Source: Ornithinimicrobium murale (GTDB lineage: Bacteria; Actinomycetota; Actinomycetes; Actinomycetales; Dermatophilaceae). From it: a stretch of 64,000 bases of DNA. Made by a program: the position numbers and the translations under genes. Positions 24,903 through 33,089 of this stretch are shown here, in pieces (within the stretch, counting starts at the first letter, position 1; each line of letters starts with the position of its first letter). Where the stretch lies: the NCBI RefSeq assembly GCF_003352835.1, contig NZ_QLVD01000019.1, forward strand, positions 310,001 to 374,000. Direction: 5' to 3'. The notes under the pieces were generated by a model. That model saw only the letters and a list, made by a program, of their open reading frames with translations, ran no database searches and was not told the DNA's origin.

Positions 24903-25363
24903 TGGCCACGTACGCAGCAAACACGAAGGTCGACTCCGGAAGCACCCGGACCGCGATCGAGAAGACGATCACCCGGTACGGCGCGAGCTCGTTCGCCTAC
25001 GGCTGGGACGGCACCCGCGCGGTCATCGGATTTCACATGAACAACCGGCAGGTGCGGTTCGTCGTGCCGATGCCGGACCGCAACGACACCGAGTTCACCC
25101 GCACCCCGACGGACCTGGTCAGGTCGCCCGCCGCGGCAACCCGAGCGTTCGAGCAGGCAACCCGGCAGCGCTGGCGTGCTCTACTGCTCGTGCTGAAGGC
25201 CAAGCTGGAGGCTGTCGAGTCGGGGATCGTCACGTTTGAAGAAGAGTTTGGACAGTACGTGGTTCTTCCTGACAACCGGACGGTCGCCGAGCACACCACC
25301 CCGGCCATCGAGGCTGCGTACGCCACCGGCAAGATCCGTCCCCTGCTCGCCCTGGGGGAGTGA
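24902..25363 (+). CDS. conserved phage/plasmid hypothetical protein, 153 aa
   Basis: Begins MATYAANTKVDSGSTRTAIE, then ITRYGASSFAYGWDG. This N-terminal pattern (ITRYGA...FAYGW) is one I associate with phage and integrative-element proteins of unknown function. The centre has a helical QRWRALLLVLKAKLEAVESG followed by FEEEFGQYVVLPDNRTV. ATG 24902 shares a base with the upstream stop. Confidence 0.65.
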   Translation: MATYAANTKVDSGSTRTAIEKTITRYGASSFAYGWDGTRAVIGFHMNNRQVRFVVPMPDRNDTEFTRTPTDLVRSPAAATRAFEQATRQRWRALLLVLKAKLEAVESGIVTFEEEFGQYVVLPDNRTVAEHTTPAIEAAYATGKIRPLLALGE

Positions 25364-25376
25364 CCGGCCACAACTG

Positions 25377-25409
25377 ACCTGGCCCGCGGACGGCTGGCAC
25401 AGGTAGAGG
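25377..25409 (+). promoter_or_regulatory. class III dyad upstream of thyA (no start codon at +1)
   Basis: ACCTGGCCC, 10 nt, GGCACAGGT, AGAGG. Here the position normally held by ATG reads GAAC, and the gene starts 31 nt later with its own Shine-Dalgarno (GGAAGG). This is the exception that argues for a promoter rather than a translation signal. Confidence 0.65.
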
Positions 25410-25440
25410 GAACAGTTCTCCGACACGGAAGGCATCCCTC

Positions 25441-26253
25441 ATGCGCCAGTACCTCGACCTGCTGCACCACGTCCGCACCGAAGGCACCGTCAAGGGAGAC
25501 CGGACCGGCACCGGCACCCTGTCGGTCTTCGGTCACCAGATGCGCTTCGACCTGAGCGAGGGCTTCCCGGTCCTGACGACCAAGAGGCTGCATCTGCGCT
25601 CCATCACCGGTGAGCTGCTGTGGTTCCTGCGTGGTGACACCAACGTGAGGTGGCTGAACGAGCGCGGCATCAGCATCTGGGATAAGTGGACCGACGAGAA
25701 CGGTGACCTCGGGCCGGTCTACGGCCACCAGTGGCGTTCTTGGCCCACCCCGGACGGGCGCACCATCGACCAGATCGCCCGCGTGATCGAGTCGATCCGT
25801 ACCAACCCGGACTCGCGCCGCCACATCGTCTCGGCCTGGAACGTGGCCGATGTCGACGACATGGCTCTGCCTCCTTGTCACACGATGTTCCAGTTCTACG
25901 TCACGCCGGGCACCGACGGTGGCCGTGGCAAGCTCTCCTGCCAGCTCTACCAGCGCAGCGCCGACATCTTCCTGGGCGTGCCGTTCAATATCGCCTCCTA
26001 CGCTCTGCTGACCCACATGGTCGCGCAGGTGACCGACCTGGACGTGGGCGACTTCGTGCACACGCTCGGCGACGCGCACATCTACTCCAACCACCTCGAG
26101 CAGGCCGACGAGCAGCTGACCCGTGAGCCCGGCCCGCTGCCGACGCTCTGGCTAAACCCGGAGGTCACCGCCATCGACGCCTTCGAGCTTACCGACATCG
26201 AGGTCCGCGACTACGTGGCCGCCCCGAGCATCAAGGCGCCCATCGCAGTGTGA
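25441..26253 (+). CDS. thyA: thymidylate synthase
   Basis: Converts dUMP to dTMP with methylene-tetrahydrofolate in the cytoplasm. Full-length ThyA (270 residues): [13 protein letters not shown] at the N-terminus with the phosphate-binding Arg, the active-site Cys146 in [32 protein letters not shown] and HIYSNHLEQ. Starts with a GGAAGG Shine-Dalgarno behind a class III dyad. Together with the dCMP deaminase (33086) and dNMP kinase (56667) it would supply thymidine nucleotides for replication of the element, a set more typical of phages than of plasmids. Confidence 0.95.
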   Translation: MRQYLDLLHHVRTEGTVKGDRTGTGTLSVFGHQMRFDLSEGFPVLTTKRLHLRSITGELLWFLRGDTNVRWLNERGISIWDKWTDENGDLGPVYGHQWRSWPTPDGRTIDQIARVIESIRTNPDSRRHIVSAWNVADVDDMALPPCHTMFQFYVTPGTDGGRGKLSCQLYQRSADIFLGVPFNIASYALLTHMVAQVTDLDVGDFVHTLGDAHIYSNHLEQADEQLTREPGPLPTLWLNPEVTAIDAFELTDIEVRDYVAAPSIKAPIAV

Positions 26254-26352
26254 CCCCTTGCCACCGTGGCGTTCGTGGGCAGCCTGTTGGCTCTGCAGGA
26301 CCGGCCAGCGCGCGGGGACGTTCCGGCCGGAGGCAACGGAAAGGGGAAGCAC

Positions 26353-26415
26353 ATGAAGAAGGCGATCGCTGCAACAGCCGTCGGCCTGATGCTGGTGGAC
26401 TCCCGGGAGATGTAG
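26353..26415 (+). CDS. truncated lipoprotein-like or leader peptide, 20 aa
   Basis: A strong Shine-Dalgarno (GGAAAGGGGAAG) precedes ATG 26353. The peptide starts like a secreted protein (MKKAIAATAVGLMLV) but stops after DSREM. Between thyA and a strong terminator, it is either the remnant of a lipoprotein gene or a short membrane peptide. Confidence 0.4.
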   Translation: MKKAIAATAVGLMLVDSREM

Positions 26416-26435
26416 TCCTGGCAGTACAGATCAAG

Positions 26436-26466
26436 AAGGGCCCGGGAGGAATCCTCCCGGGCCCTT
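26436..26466 (+). terminator. strong hairpin terminator after thyA
   Basis: A perfect 15-bp inverted repeat (AAGGGCCCGGGAGGA / TCCTCCCGGGCCCTT) separated by one base, ending in TT. Closes the long plus-strand block 7-26 kb. Confidence 0.8.
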
Positions 26467-26566
26467 CCGTATGAGCAGCAACCAACATCCCGTTCACTCA
26501 CCAGGCAAACAGGGCTTCACGGTAACCCTGGTCACCGCACTGATTTCCGAGGCAGCCTCGGCGTGG

Positions 26567-26583
26567 CGCCACACCACCTCCTT
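26567..26583 (+). promoter_or_regulatory. class I box without a start codon at +1
   Basis: CGCCACACCA then CCTCCTT then CGTGACG. The next credible start is ATG 26671 (HicA-like gene), which would leave an 88-nt leader. Confidence 0.45.
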
Positions 26584-26670
26584 CGTGACGTCCAGCGAAC
26601 GGAGACCCAAGATGTGCACGTTGATACCGACCGCACCAAGACCTGGCCGCCAAGAGGCAGCCGGCTGAGT

Positions 26671-26883
26671 ATGAGTAAGAAGGACCTGCAACAGCTCCGG
26701 CGCGAGTACGAGTCGCGCGGCTGGACGGTCGAGCGGACTAGCAACGACCACTTGCGCTGGACCCCGCCGTTCAAAGCCACCCCCGTGTTCTCCGCGAGCA
26801 CCCCCTCGGAGTATCGGGCCTTCAAGAACCTGCGGTCGACCCTGCGCCGGACCGAGCGGGCCGCCGGGCGCCGCACGGACTGA
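26671..26883 (+). CDS. HicA-like small RNA-binding/mRNA interferase fold protein, 70 aa
   Basis: The sequence SKKDLQQLRREYESRGWTVE then SNDHLRWTPPFKATPVFSAS fits the HicA/YcfA double-stranded-RNA-binding-like fold: GW, a His-containing NDHLRW strand and a final PVFSASTPSEYRA. Free HicA toxins cleave mRNA with that His. No HicB antitoxin lies next to it, so it may be a phage-type single-domain protein rather than a toxin. A short inverted repeat (ACCCAC/GTGGGT) follows, between this and the convergent restriction gene. Confidence 0.6.
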   Translation: MSKKDLQQLRREYESRGWTVERTSNDHLRWTPPFKATPVFSASTPSEYRAFKNLRSTLRRTERAAGRRTD

Positions 26884-26902
26884 CCACCCACTCGGAGGTG
26901 GG

Positions 26903-29500
26903 TCAGGCCGGGTAGAGATGCCCGTGGGAGTCGTAGAGCGCCGTGACGTCCGGTTCGGTGAACGCCATGACAGCCGCCCTCGTCTTCTCGTTTTGCAGGC
27001 TCAATGCCCGCAACTGCTTGTCGCTGTTCCAGCCGACCGCGTCAATCCGGGAGTACCTGTCGCCGAACCGCTCGGCATACTCGGCCAGGCCCTGAAGCTT
27101 GGGCAGCGCGTCCGCGAGGTGTCCACCGTGCGGGTCAACGATGTGGGCCTGCAACTGTCCGTCGTTGCGGTCGCGCGTGGCGAAGACAAGGTCGGGCTGC
27201 ATCGACCCCCAGCTCTCGCCGTCTCGGTAAGCGATACGCAGCGCGGTGTTTGACCGAGACGGGTTGCGGTACCAGCCGACGACCGGCTGGCCGGTGTTCA
27301 GCTCGACCTCGAGAACCTTGGACTCCCAGGCGTTGAGCTTCAACGGGTACAGCCCGGGGCGCTTGACGTCGGAGAGCAGGTGCAGTTCCTCGGTGGGCAG
27401 GTCGACAGCCTTGTCGCCGTCCATCTTCTGGCCGTCGGTGCTGCCCGTCTCTGGGATCGCCAGCGTGTCCTGGGTGGGCTCGGTCCCTGAGTGCAGGACC
27501 GCTTCGTACTCGGCCGCCCGAGAGTTGCGTCGGCCCTCGTAAAAGGGTCGGGCCTTCGCCAACCAGCCGGAGACGATCTCCTCGGCCTTGGCCTCCACCA
27601 TCGCCTTTGCGTGCGGCAGGGAGGCGTCCAGGCCCCTCAGCGTGGCCAACGCAGCCACATGAAGTTCGGCGGTCTCGATGTCCTCCTCAGAGGCCGCCTC
27701 CTTGCCGCCGTCGGTCTGCTCCAGGGTCCAGTCCAGGTAGATCTGGGCCAGCCCCTGCGGCAGTTCCTTCTTCGCGGCGGTCCAGGCGTCGGCCAGGTTC
27801 TTTCGGTCAGTGTCCAGCGCCAACTCTTGGATGCTGCCCTGCTCGCCGGCGTTGTCGAAGTCGGTGACGCTCAGTGACGCCTCCCGGATGTCTTCCACCC
27901 GGGCAGTCACCTTGTCCCGGTGGGAGCCGGCGACACCATCCAGCAGCCGACACAGCTCAGCGTTGGACGCAGTCGTCGGGTCCTCGACCACCTCGTCGGC
28001 GGCGACCAGAGCAGCCAAGGACCGCAACCGATCCATCGGCTTGCGCGGTGCCGAGGGCTTCACCCAGGACGGTAGCGACTCGAACAGCTCGAACACTTCA
28101 GGCTCGACCTTCGGGTTGCGCACCAGGTCGACGCTAGCCAGCTCCACCACAACGCCCGTGTCGTCTTCTGGGTCCCCGGCCTTCCCGGATATGTGCGCGA
28201 CCACCTTGTTGAGGGTGGCCCCGTGGAACTTCGGCAGGAAGCACCAGACGGCATTCAACGTGTCGTTGCCGCCCACCACGTGGTCGGCCAGCGGGGTGCG
28301 CACGATGCGGCCGAGCAGCTGTGCGATGTGGGTCTCGTCCTTGGCACCACGCATCGAGAACAGGATCTCGGCCCGCGGGCAGTCCCACCCGGTGGTGATG
28401 GCGGTCTTGGCCAGGACCACGCGAATGGTGTCGTCGTCCTGGATGAGCTCCGGGGAGATGTATCGGACCGTGCAGTCACCCAACTCCAAGGTCTCGTGCT
28501 CGCCGAAGACGTTGACGACAGCGTCCGGTTCGAGGTCCTGGCCGTGAGCGTCCCGCCAGGCCTCTTCGATGACCTCGATGTAGCTGGCCAGGTCGCTGGT
28601 CTTCGGCTTGTCCGGCACCTGGACAACCATGACCGGCACCACGGTCCGCGTGATGTTCACGTCTGTGGCACAGTGCTCGGCCCAGTCCTTGGTCATCCCA
28701 GCCAGCACCGCAGTGGACTCGCGCAGCGTGGTGGTGTCGTAGATGCCGGCTTCGTCGGGGCGGGCCACCCGGATCTTCTTCTTCAGCAGCCCGGAGTCGC
28801 GGACAGCCTCCACCTCGACGTTGTGGCTTGGCAGGATGGTCCGCCTGGCCGCGAGCATCGCCTTGTCGAACTTGCCGGGCGTCGCGGAGATGCCCCACAC
28901 CATCGGGACCGGCGACGGCTGCGGTGCGCCGTCATGGGTCCCGGAGATGATGCGCGATACGATGGTCGGTGCGTCTTTGGCTGGGGCGCTGCCACGGTGG
29001 GCCTCGTCCTGCACCACCACCAGGTCGACGTCAGAATCATTCACGGTGTTTGCCAGGGTCTGCCACAGCGACCAGGTGCGGCCCTCGCCAGGCTTCACCA
29101 GGGTGGAGGTCCTGGACAGGCGCTGGATGTTGACGAAGTAGACCTTGCTGGGCTCAAGCTTCTCGGCGTGGAATCCGGCCTCGATCTCTACCAGGTCGTC
29201 GGCGACCAGCGTGCTGGCGGACTCTTTCATGCGGAAGGCGGTCTGCCGGTTCAGCACCGGGTCGTCGGTCACCCACAGGAACACCAGGCGCCGGTCCGCT
29301 GTCACATCCAAGGTCTCCGACCCGTACAGCAGCGCCTCGATAACGCTCGTGGCGATGACCGTCTTCCCGGCGCCGGTGATGGCCGACAACGTCACCGAGG
29401 AGAGCCGGTCACGCTGCCTGTGACTGTCCACGCCCTCCCGGATGGCACCGATCAGGTCCCGCGCGGCCTCGCTCTGGTACTCCTTGAGGTCGTAACGCAT
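26903..29500 (-). CDS. type III-like restriction helicase/endonuclease (Res)
   Basis: An 865-residue superfamily 2 helicase. Motifs in order: SAITGAGKT (Walker A), VVQDEAH (DEAH box), WGISATPG, AITTGWDCPRAEILFSM, and QLLGRIVRTP. The C-terminal 200 residues have MQPDLVFATRD followed by HIVDPHGGHLADALPKLQGL, the position where type III Res proteins carry their PD-(D/E)xK nuclease; the usual ExK is not obvious. The start is ATG 29500. Last gene of the minus-strand unit with the methyltransferase. Would cut DNA lacking the cognate methylation, protecting the element or excluding rivals. Confidence 0.8.
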   Translation of the reverse strand: MRYDLKEYQSEAARDLIGAIREGVDSHRQRDRLSSVTLSAITGAGKTVIATSVIEALLYGSETLDVTADRRLVFLWVTDDPVLNRQTAFRMKESASTLVADDLVEIEAGFHAEKLEPSKVYFVNIQRLSRTSTLVKPGEGRTWSLWQTLANTVNDSDVDLVVVQDEAHRGSAPAKDAPTIVSRIISGTHDGAPQPSPVPMVWGISATPGKFDKAMLAARRTILPSHNVEVEAVRDSGLLKKKIRVARPDEAGIYDTTTLRESTAVLAGMTKDWAEHCATDVNITRTVVPVMVVQVPDKPKTSDLASYIEVIEEAWRDAHGQDLEPDAVVNVFGEHETLELGDCTVRYISPELIQDDDTIRVVLAKTAITTGWDCPRAEILFSMRGAKDETHIAQLLGRIVRTPLADHVVGGNDTLNAVWCFLPKFHGATLNKVVAHISGKAGDPEDDTGVVVELASVDLVRNPKVEPEVFELFESLPSWVKPSAPRKPMDRLRSLAALVAADEVVEDPTTASNAELCRLLDGVAGSHRDKVTARVEDIREASLSVTDFDNAGEQGSIQELALDTDRKNLADAWTAAKKELPQGLAQIYLDWTLEQTDGGKEAASEEDIETAELHVAALATLRGLDASLPHAKAMVEAKAEEIVSGWLAKARPFYEGRRNSRAAEYEAVLHSGTEPTQDTLAIPETGSTDGQKMDGDKAVDLPTEELHLLSDVKRPGLYPLKLNAWESKVLEVELNTGQPVVGWYRNPSRSNTALRIAYRDGESWGSMQPDLVFATRDRNDGQLQAHIVDPHGGHLADALPKLQGLAEYAERFGDRYSRIDAVGWNSDKQLRALSLQNEKTRAAVMAFTEPDVTALYDSHGHLYPA

Positions 29501-29505
29501 CAGTT

Positions 29506-30171
29506 CTACTCCATGCCTCGTCGAAGGTGATTGACCGCGGCCACGAGTTCCTGGCCGAGCTTGTAGAAATTGCTCTGTGTGGGGCCGCCGGCATTCAGCT
29601 TGACCCCTGGCTGGGAGATTGCCGTCGCGCCCAGCAGGTCCCACCGAAGGGTGGCCGTCGACTCGTAGGTGGTGCCCGTCTCATTGGCGTAAGTGAGAGC
29701 CACGTCTGTGTGCTTCTCCGCCCCCACATGTGCTCGATCCTTGGGGGCGTCGTTTGGGCCAATCTGGATCCTGATGCCTTGCTTCTGCAGCGCCTCAAGG
29801 TCGGCGGCCCACACGAACCGCAGCTGTTCGCCCGGCACCAGGTCAAACGTCTCGGCGAACCGTGTCTGGAGTGATGAGGCTAGGGAGTCGACGGAGTCCT
29901 GGGGGAGGGGCGTCCGAATATCCAATCGGACGCCACGGGCGGTAGAGCGACCATGGTTTTGGAGCACTATGTCGTAGCTGTCTGGAGCGCCTATCCCTGG
30001 GACAACCCGAGCGGACACATACGGCCGCGCAGCAGCAGCAGAGTCCATGCGCATCTGGCTGAGGGTGGCTTGAGCTGTGGTCCAAGCGCTCCATGCCATC
30101 AACACCAGCGCACCGGTCGCAAGGGCCATCACGACCGTGCCAACGGCGGTGAGCCAATCGGTGAGAGTCAT
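29506..30171 (-). CDS. membrane-anchored protein inside the R-M locus, 221 aa
   Basis: The N-terminal helix (about 6-28, WLTAVGTVVMALATGALVLM) anchors the protein, followed by a predicted helix (TTAQATLSQMRMDSAAAARP) and a beta-rich domain (PYVSARVVPGIG, DIVLQNHGRSTARGVRLDI). It sits between mod and res with one- to five-base gaps, so it is part of the same operon. Not a normal type III component; it could be an accessory defence protein or membrane tether. Confidence 0.6.
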   Translation of the reverse strand: MTLTDWLTAVGTVVMALATGALVLMAWSAWTTAQATLSQMRMDSAAAARPYVSARVVPGIGAPDSYDIVLQNHGRSTARGVRLDIRTPLPQDSVDSLASSLQTRFAETFDLVPGEQLRFVWAADLEALQKQGIRIQIGPNDAPKDRAHVGAEKHTDVALTYANETGTTYESTATLRWDLLGATAISQPGVKLNAGGPTQSNFYKLGQELVAAVNHLRRGME

Positions 30172-30172
30172 C

Positions 30173-32176
30173 TCAGTTTCCCAGGTAGTCGTTCCACAGG
30201 TGACGGCACTCGAAGCCGTCGAAGTGCTTGGCGGCCGCCACGAACTCAGCCTCAGAGTCGGTGACAATGAACACGACCTTCTGGTCGGTGAGCTCGGCAG
30301 CCAGGGCCTTCGCGTGGTCACTGCCCCACAAGGCCGCGAACCCGTCGGTTACCACGTAGGGCTCGTCAGCCCGGGCAGGGATGTCGCCTAGGGCGCCGCC
30401 GCGCATCCACAGCAACGGCGCCAGGCGCTTCCACTCCAGGTTGAGGCGCGCCCGACGTGGTGACACGTAACCCAGGTCGAAGAACTCCACGCGCTGCGGG
30501 TGCTCACCGTCGACGGGGGAGTCGTACGTCGATCCGTCCTCCCGCTGACCGGTCAGGATCGTCGTCAGCCGCGGCCGTGTCACCCTCTCGAAGACTCCCT
30601 TCGCCTTCCAGTCCGCCGACCCAGGCAGGTGGCCGTCCTTGCGGAGCTTCTTCTCCTCGGCGGCCGCCACCTCGTTGTTGGTGACCAGGATGGCCTGCCG
30701 GGTGCCGCCATCCTCAGCGTTGAGCCGCATCACAGCCTCGGCAGTCGAACCCGATCCGCCAAAAAAGTCCAGGACCACGGCCTCGGAGGGGGCGGCGAGG
30801 CGGATCCAGCGCATGAGGACCTCGTGGTCTTTGGGGAACGGGAACCGCTTGTCGCCGAGGACCGTACGAAGATGCGCCCCCGCGCCGGTGCGCTTCCGGG
30901 AGAACACGGACTCCGGCCCCATTGAATCCGACTCAGTCAGGAGCGACTTGCGGTTGATGTAGGAGTGATGATCGGCGCCAAACACGATCTGGCCCGCGTC
31001 GATCTCCTGTTGCATCCGCTCGGGGTTGGAGAAGATCCAACCCCGTCCAGGCACTTTTACTGGCTGGCCCGTCGAGGGGTGAAGCACGTCATAACGCGGA
31101 CCTCCGCCTCCAGGCCACGAGATGTCCTTCAGCCGATACACCTCACCCGTCTCGTCAATCTTGGTGTAATCGGATAGCCCCTTCGACCTCGCCGGGTGAT
31201 CTGCCGCCTGCATTCGCTGCCACTGTTTGACCGACAGTTCTGCTGCCTGTGCCCTTTCGGCGGGAGTAGCGCCTGTCGCATCGGCCCATGCACGGGCAGC
31301 TGCTTCAAGAATCTCATCTACCCCCGCGCGACGCTCCCGCCAGCGGACGTCGATCCCGCCCATTGCGGACTCGTCCTTGGCGTAGATCAGCATGTAGTCC
31401 GCGCCGTTGGACACATAGCGTGAGTCGTTCTTGCGTCCGCCCTGCCAGACGACGTTTGAGATGAAGTTGGACTCGCCGAACACCTCGTCCATCAGTATCC
31501 GGAGACGGTGCTGCTCGTCGTCCCCGATGGCCACGATGATGACGCCGGTGTCTTTCAGCAGGTCGTAGGCGAGCCGGAGCCGGCGGCGCATGAAAGCCAG
31601 CCATTTGGAGTGCCGGAAGCTGTCGTTGGAGTCCACCCAGCGGTCGTTGTAGACCCAGTCCTTGTTGCCCGTGTTGTAGGGCGGGTCGATGTAGATGAGG
31701 TCGACGCTGGCCCGGTGGGTGTACTTCAGGGCTCGGAGTGCGTGCAGGTTCTCCCCGGCGATCGCCACATGGGTCGGCCGGCCCGGACTGGTCTTGCCTG
31801 CGGCCCCGGTCTGCACCAGCCCCGGGTAGACCTTCGAGTCATGGTCGACCGTCACCATGACATCCGCGACAGGCACCGCGATGCTGTCGGCGTGGATGTC
31901 GCGCAGCCAGCGACCCCGGTGGCCTTCCTCCATCGGCCGCAGGGTCGCCACGCCGTCCATGACGGACAACACCTCGAGGCGTTCTGGGCCACCAGCGCGG
32001 TACTGCGCCCGGTCACCACGACGTACTGGTGCATCCACCAGGTCCAGTTCTTCCACGGTGTCCTCGAAGACAAGGCCGAACGGACGGTGGGAACCACGCG
32101 ATGTCACCTCCGCGACCAGTCGGGCCCGCAGGTCGGCGTCGTTGATCTCAGAAAGCATGGAAAGGAGGTCGGCCAC
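30173..32176 (-). CDS. type III-like DNA adenine methyltransferase (Mod)
   Basis: Beta-class amino-methyltransferase: the catalytic IDPPYNTG comes first (about residue 150), then the SAM-binding VLDFFGGSGSTAEAV near residue 460. Between them lie the target-recognition segments. The ending (KVVFIVTDSEAEF...HLWNDYLGN) is typical of Mod subunits paired with a Res helicase. Start taken as GTG 32176; ATG 32158 is the alternative. Divergent from the whiB gene, sharing a short intergenic region that holds a class I box on the plus strand only. Confidence 0.85.
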   Translation of the reverse strand: MADLLSMLSEINDADLRARLVAEVTSRGSHRPFGLVFEDTVEELDLVDAPVRRGDRAQYRAGGPERLEVLSVMDGVATLRPMEEGHRGRWLRDIHADSIAVPVADVMVTVDHDSKVYPGLVQTGAAGKTSPGRPTHVAIAGENLHALRALKYTHRASVDLIYIDPPYNTGNKDWVYNDRWVDSNDSFRHSKWLAFMRRRLRLAYDLLKDTGVIIVAIGDDEQHRLRILMDEVFGESNFISNVVWQGGRKNDSRYVSNGADYMLIYAKDESAMGGIDVRWRERRAGVDEILEAAARAWADATGATPAERAQAAELSVKQWQRMQAADHPARSKGLSDYTKIDETGEVYRLKDISWPGGGGPRYDVLHPSTGQPVKVPGRGWIFSNPERMQQEIDAGQIVFGADHHSYINRKSLLTESDSMGPESVFSRKRTGAGAHLRTVLGDKRFPFPKDHEVLMRWIRLAAPSEAVVLDFFGGSGSTAEAVMRLNAEDGGTRQAILVTNNEVAAAEEKKLRKDGHLPGSADWKAKGVFERVTRPRLTTILTGQREDGSTYDSPVDGEHPQRVEFFDLGYVSPRRARLNLEWKRLAPLLWMRGGALGDIPARADEPYVVTDGFAALWGSDHAKALAAELTDQKVVFIVTDSEAEFVAAAKHFDGFECRHLWNDYLGN

Positions 32177-32215
32177 GGCCACAGCCTGCCAGAGGACGGC
32201 ACTACCTCGTCCACA

Positions 32216-32232
32216 CGCCACACCACCGGTGC
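32216..32232 (+). promoter_or_regulatory. class I box before whiB
   Basis: CGCCACACCA then CCGGTGC then ATG, between the divergent mod and whiB genes. Confidence 0.7.
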
Positions 32233-32592
32233 ATGATCAACCGTCCATCCAGTGCAGGCAAGGCCAAGCCGTGGCGCAGAGTTCTTCGTGAAGCCGACCG
32301 GGCCGTTGCCCTCGCCATCACAGAACTGATGGCGAGGCGGCCTGCCGACGACAACGGAGACTGGACCCTGGATGCCCTCTGCGCCCAGACCGACCCGGCG
32401 TTGTATTTCCCAGAGAAGGGGCAGAACCCGAACAGGGCTAAGGCAACCTGCGGGGCCTGTCCAGTCATCGCCGATTGCCTGGACTTCGCGCTCGATAACC
32501 GGATCGAGCACGGCGTGTGGGGTGGCGCTAGCCCGAGAGAGCGCGAAGCAATCCTTGCAGGTCGCGAAACCCAGGACCTGGCCAGTTCGTAG
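32233..32592 (+). CDS. WhiB-family iron-sulfur transcription factor
   Basis: Actinobacteria-specific regulator that binds a [4Fe-4S] cluster through four Cys and partners with the primary sigma factor. Cys are in DALCAQTDP, CGACPV and DCLDFAL, followed by the GVWGG turn and a basic/acidic end. 119 residues, normal length. Phages and plasmids carry such genes to redirect host transcription. It is expressed from a class I box and is the first gene of the rightward block. Confidence 0.9.
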   Translation: MINRPSSAGKAKPWRRVLREADRAVALAITELMARRPADDNGDWTLDALCAQTDPALYFPEKGQNPNRAKATCGACPVIADCLDFALDNRIEHGVWGGASPREREAILAGRETQDLASS

Positions 32593-32608
32593 CTGGCACA
32601 GGTAGGTC
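32576..32608 (+). promoter_or_regulatory. class III dyad before the gene at 32609
   Basis: ACCTGGCCA, 10 nt, GGCACAGGT, AGGTC, ATG; it overlaps the 3' end of whiB. Confidence 0.65.
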
Positions 32609-32839
32609 ATGGCGACAAAGTTTGGCTGGTGTCTTGACGGCCACTGTCTGCACGGGCCCCGCACCGACGGCTGCCCGGGTGAGCTCAAGGCGTTGGAGCT
32701 CACCTGTTCCTGCACCTGCCACACCGGTGATGTCCCCGAACTGTCTCTCCGAACCTTGGGAGTCGACCAAGAACGTTGGGCCACAGCCGATCCCGACCTG
32801 CCCGAGTCCGACACCCTCGAGGAGCCCGTCAGTGCCTAG
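32609..32839 (+). CDS. small Cys-rich protein, 76 aa
   Basis: GWCLDGHCLHGPRTDGCPGE followed by LTCSCTCH gives six Cys and three His in the first 40 residues, so a metal-binding protein. The C-terminus is acidic. Overlaps the HTH gene by 8 nt. Unknown function. Confidence 0.6.
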   Translation: MATKFGWCLDGHCLHGPRTDGCPGELKALELTCSCTCHTGDVPELSLRTLGVDQERWATADPDLPESDTLEEPVSA

Positions 32840-33089
32840 CCAGACGAAGCCAGTCCCGACCAAGACGCTGTCCATCGACCAAGTCGCTACCAAGCTGGGT
32901 GTGGCCCGGCTGCACGTGTGGCGACTCGTCGAGCAGCGCGAGATCCCATCGGTGGTCATCCACGACGAGAAACGCATCGACTCCGCTGACCTGCCAGCGA
33001 TTCGCAACATGTTCACCAAGGGTGTCGGCACCTTGGAGGACTTCATCGCCGGACGCCCCCGCGCCGCTGGCATCGAGGAACTGTCATGA
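32832..33089 (+). CDS. excisionase/MerR-like HTH protein, 85 aa
   Basis: LSIDQVATKLGVARLHVWRL then EIPSVVIHDEKRIDSADLPA is a typical HTH_17/excisionase winged helix. GTG 32832 overlaps the preceding gene. No integrase is visible, so it is more likely a regulator or origin-binding protein than a true excisionase. Coupled to the next gene (ATGA), which starts with a second copy of the same fold. Confidence 0.7.
   Translation: MPSQTKPVPTKTLSIDQVATKLGVARLHVWRLVEQREIPSVVIHDEKRIDSADLPAIRNMFTKGVGTLEDFIAGRPRAAGIEELS

Noticed and set aside
25033..26094. Minus-strand open frame of 353 codons
   Set aside because: Antisense to thyA, whose protein is unmistakable.
26671..26883. HicAB toxin-antitoxin pair
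   Set aside because: Only the HicA-like half is present; no HicB-like gene lies on either side.
28193..29530. Plus-strand open frame of 445 codons
   Set aside because: Antisense to the Res helicase with all its motifs intact on the other strand.
32832..33089. Excisionase of an integrative element
   Set aside because: The fold fits, but no integrase or attachment site was found, so a regulatory role is more likely.
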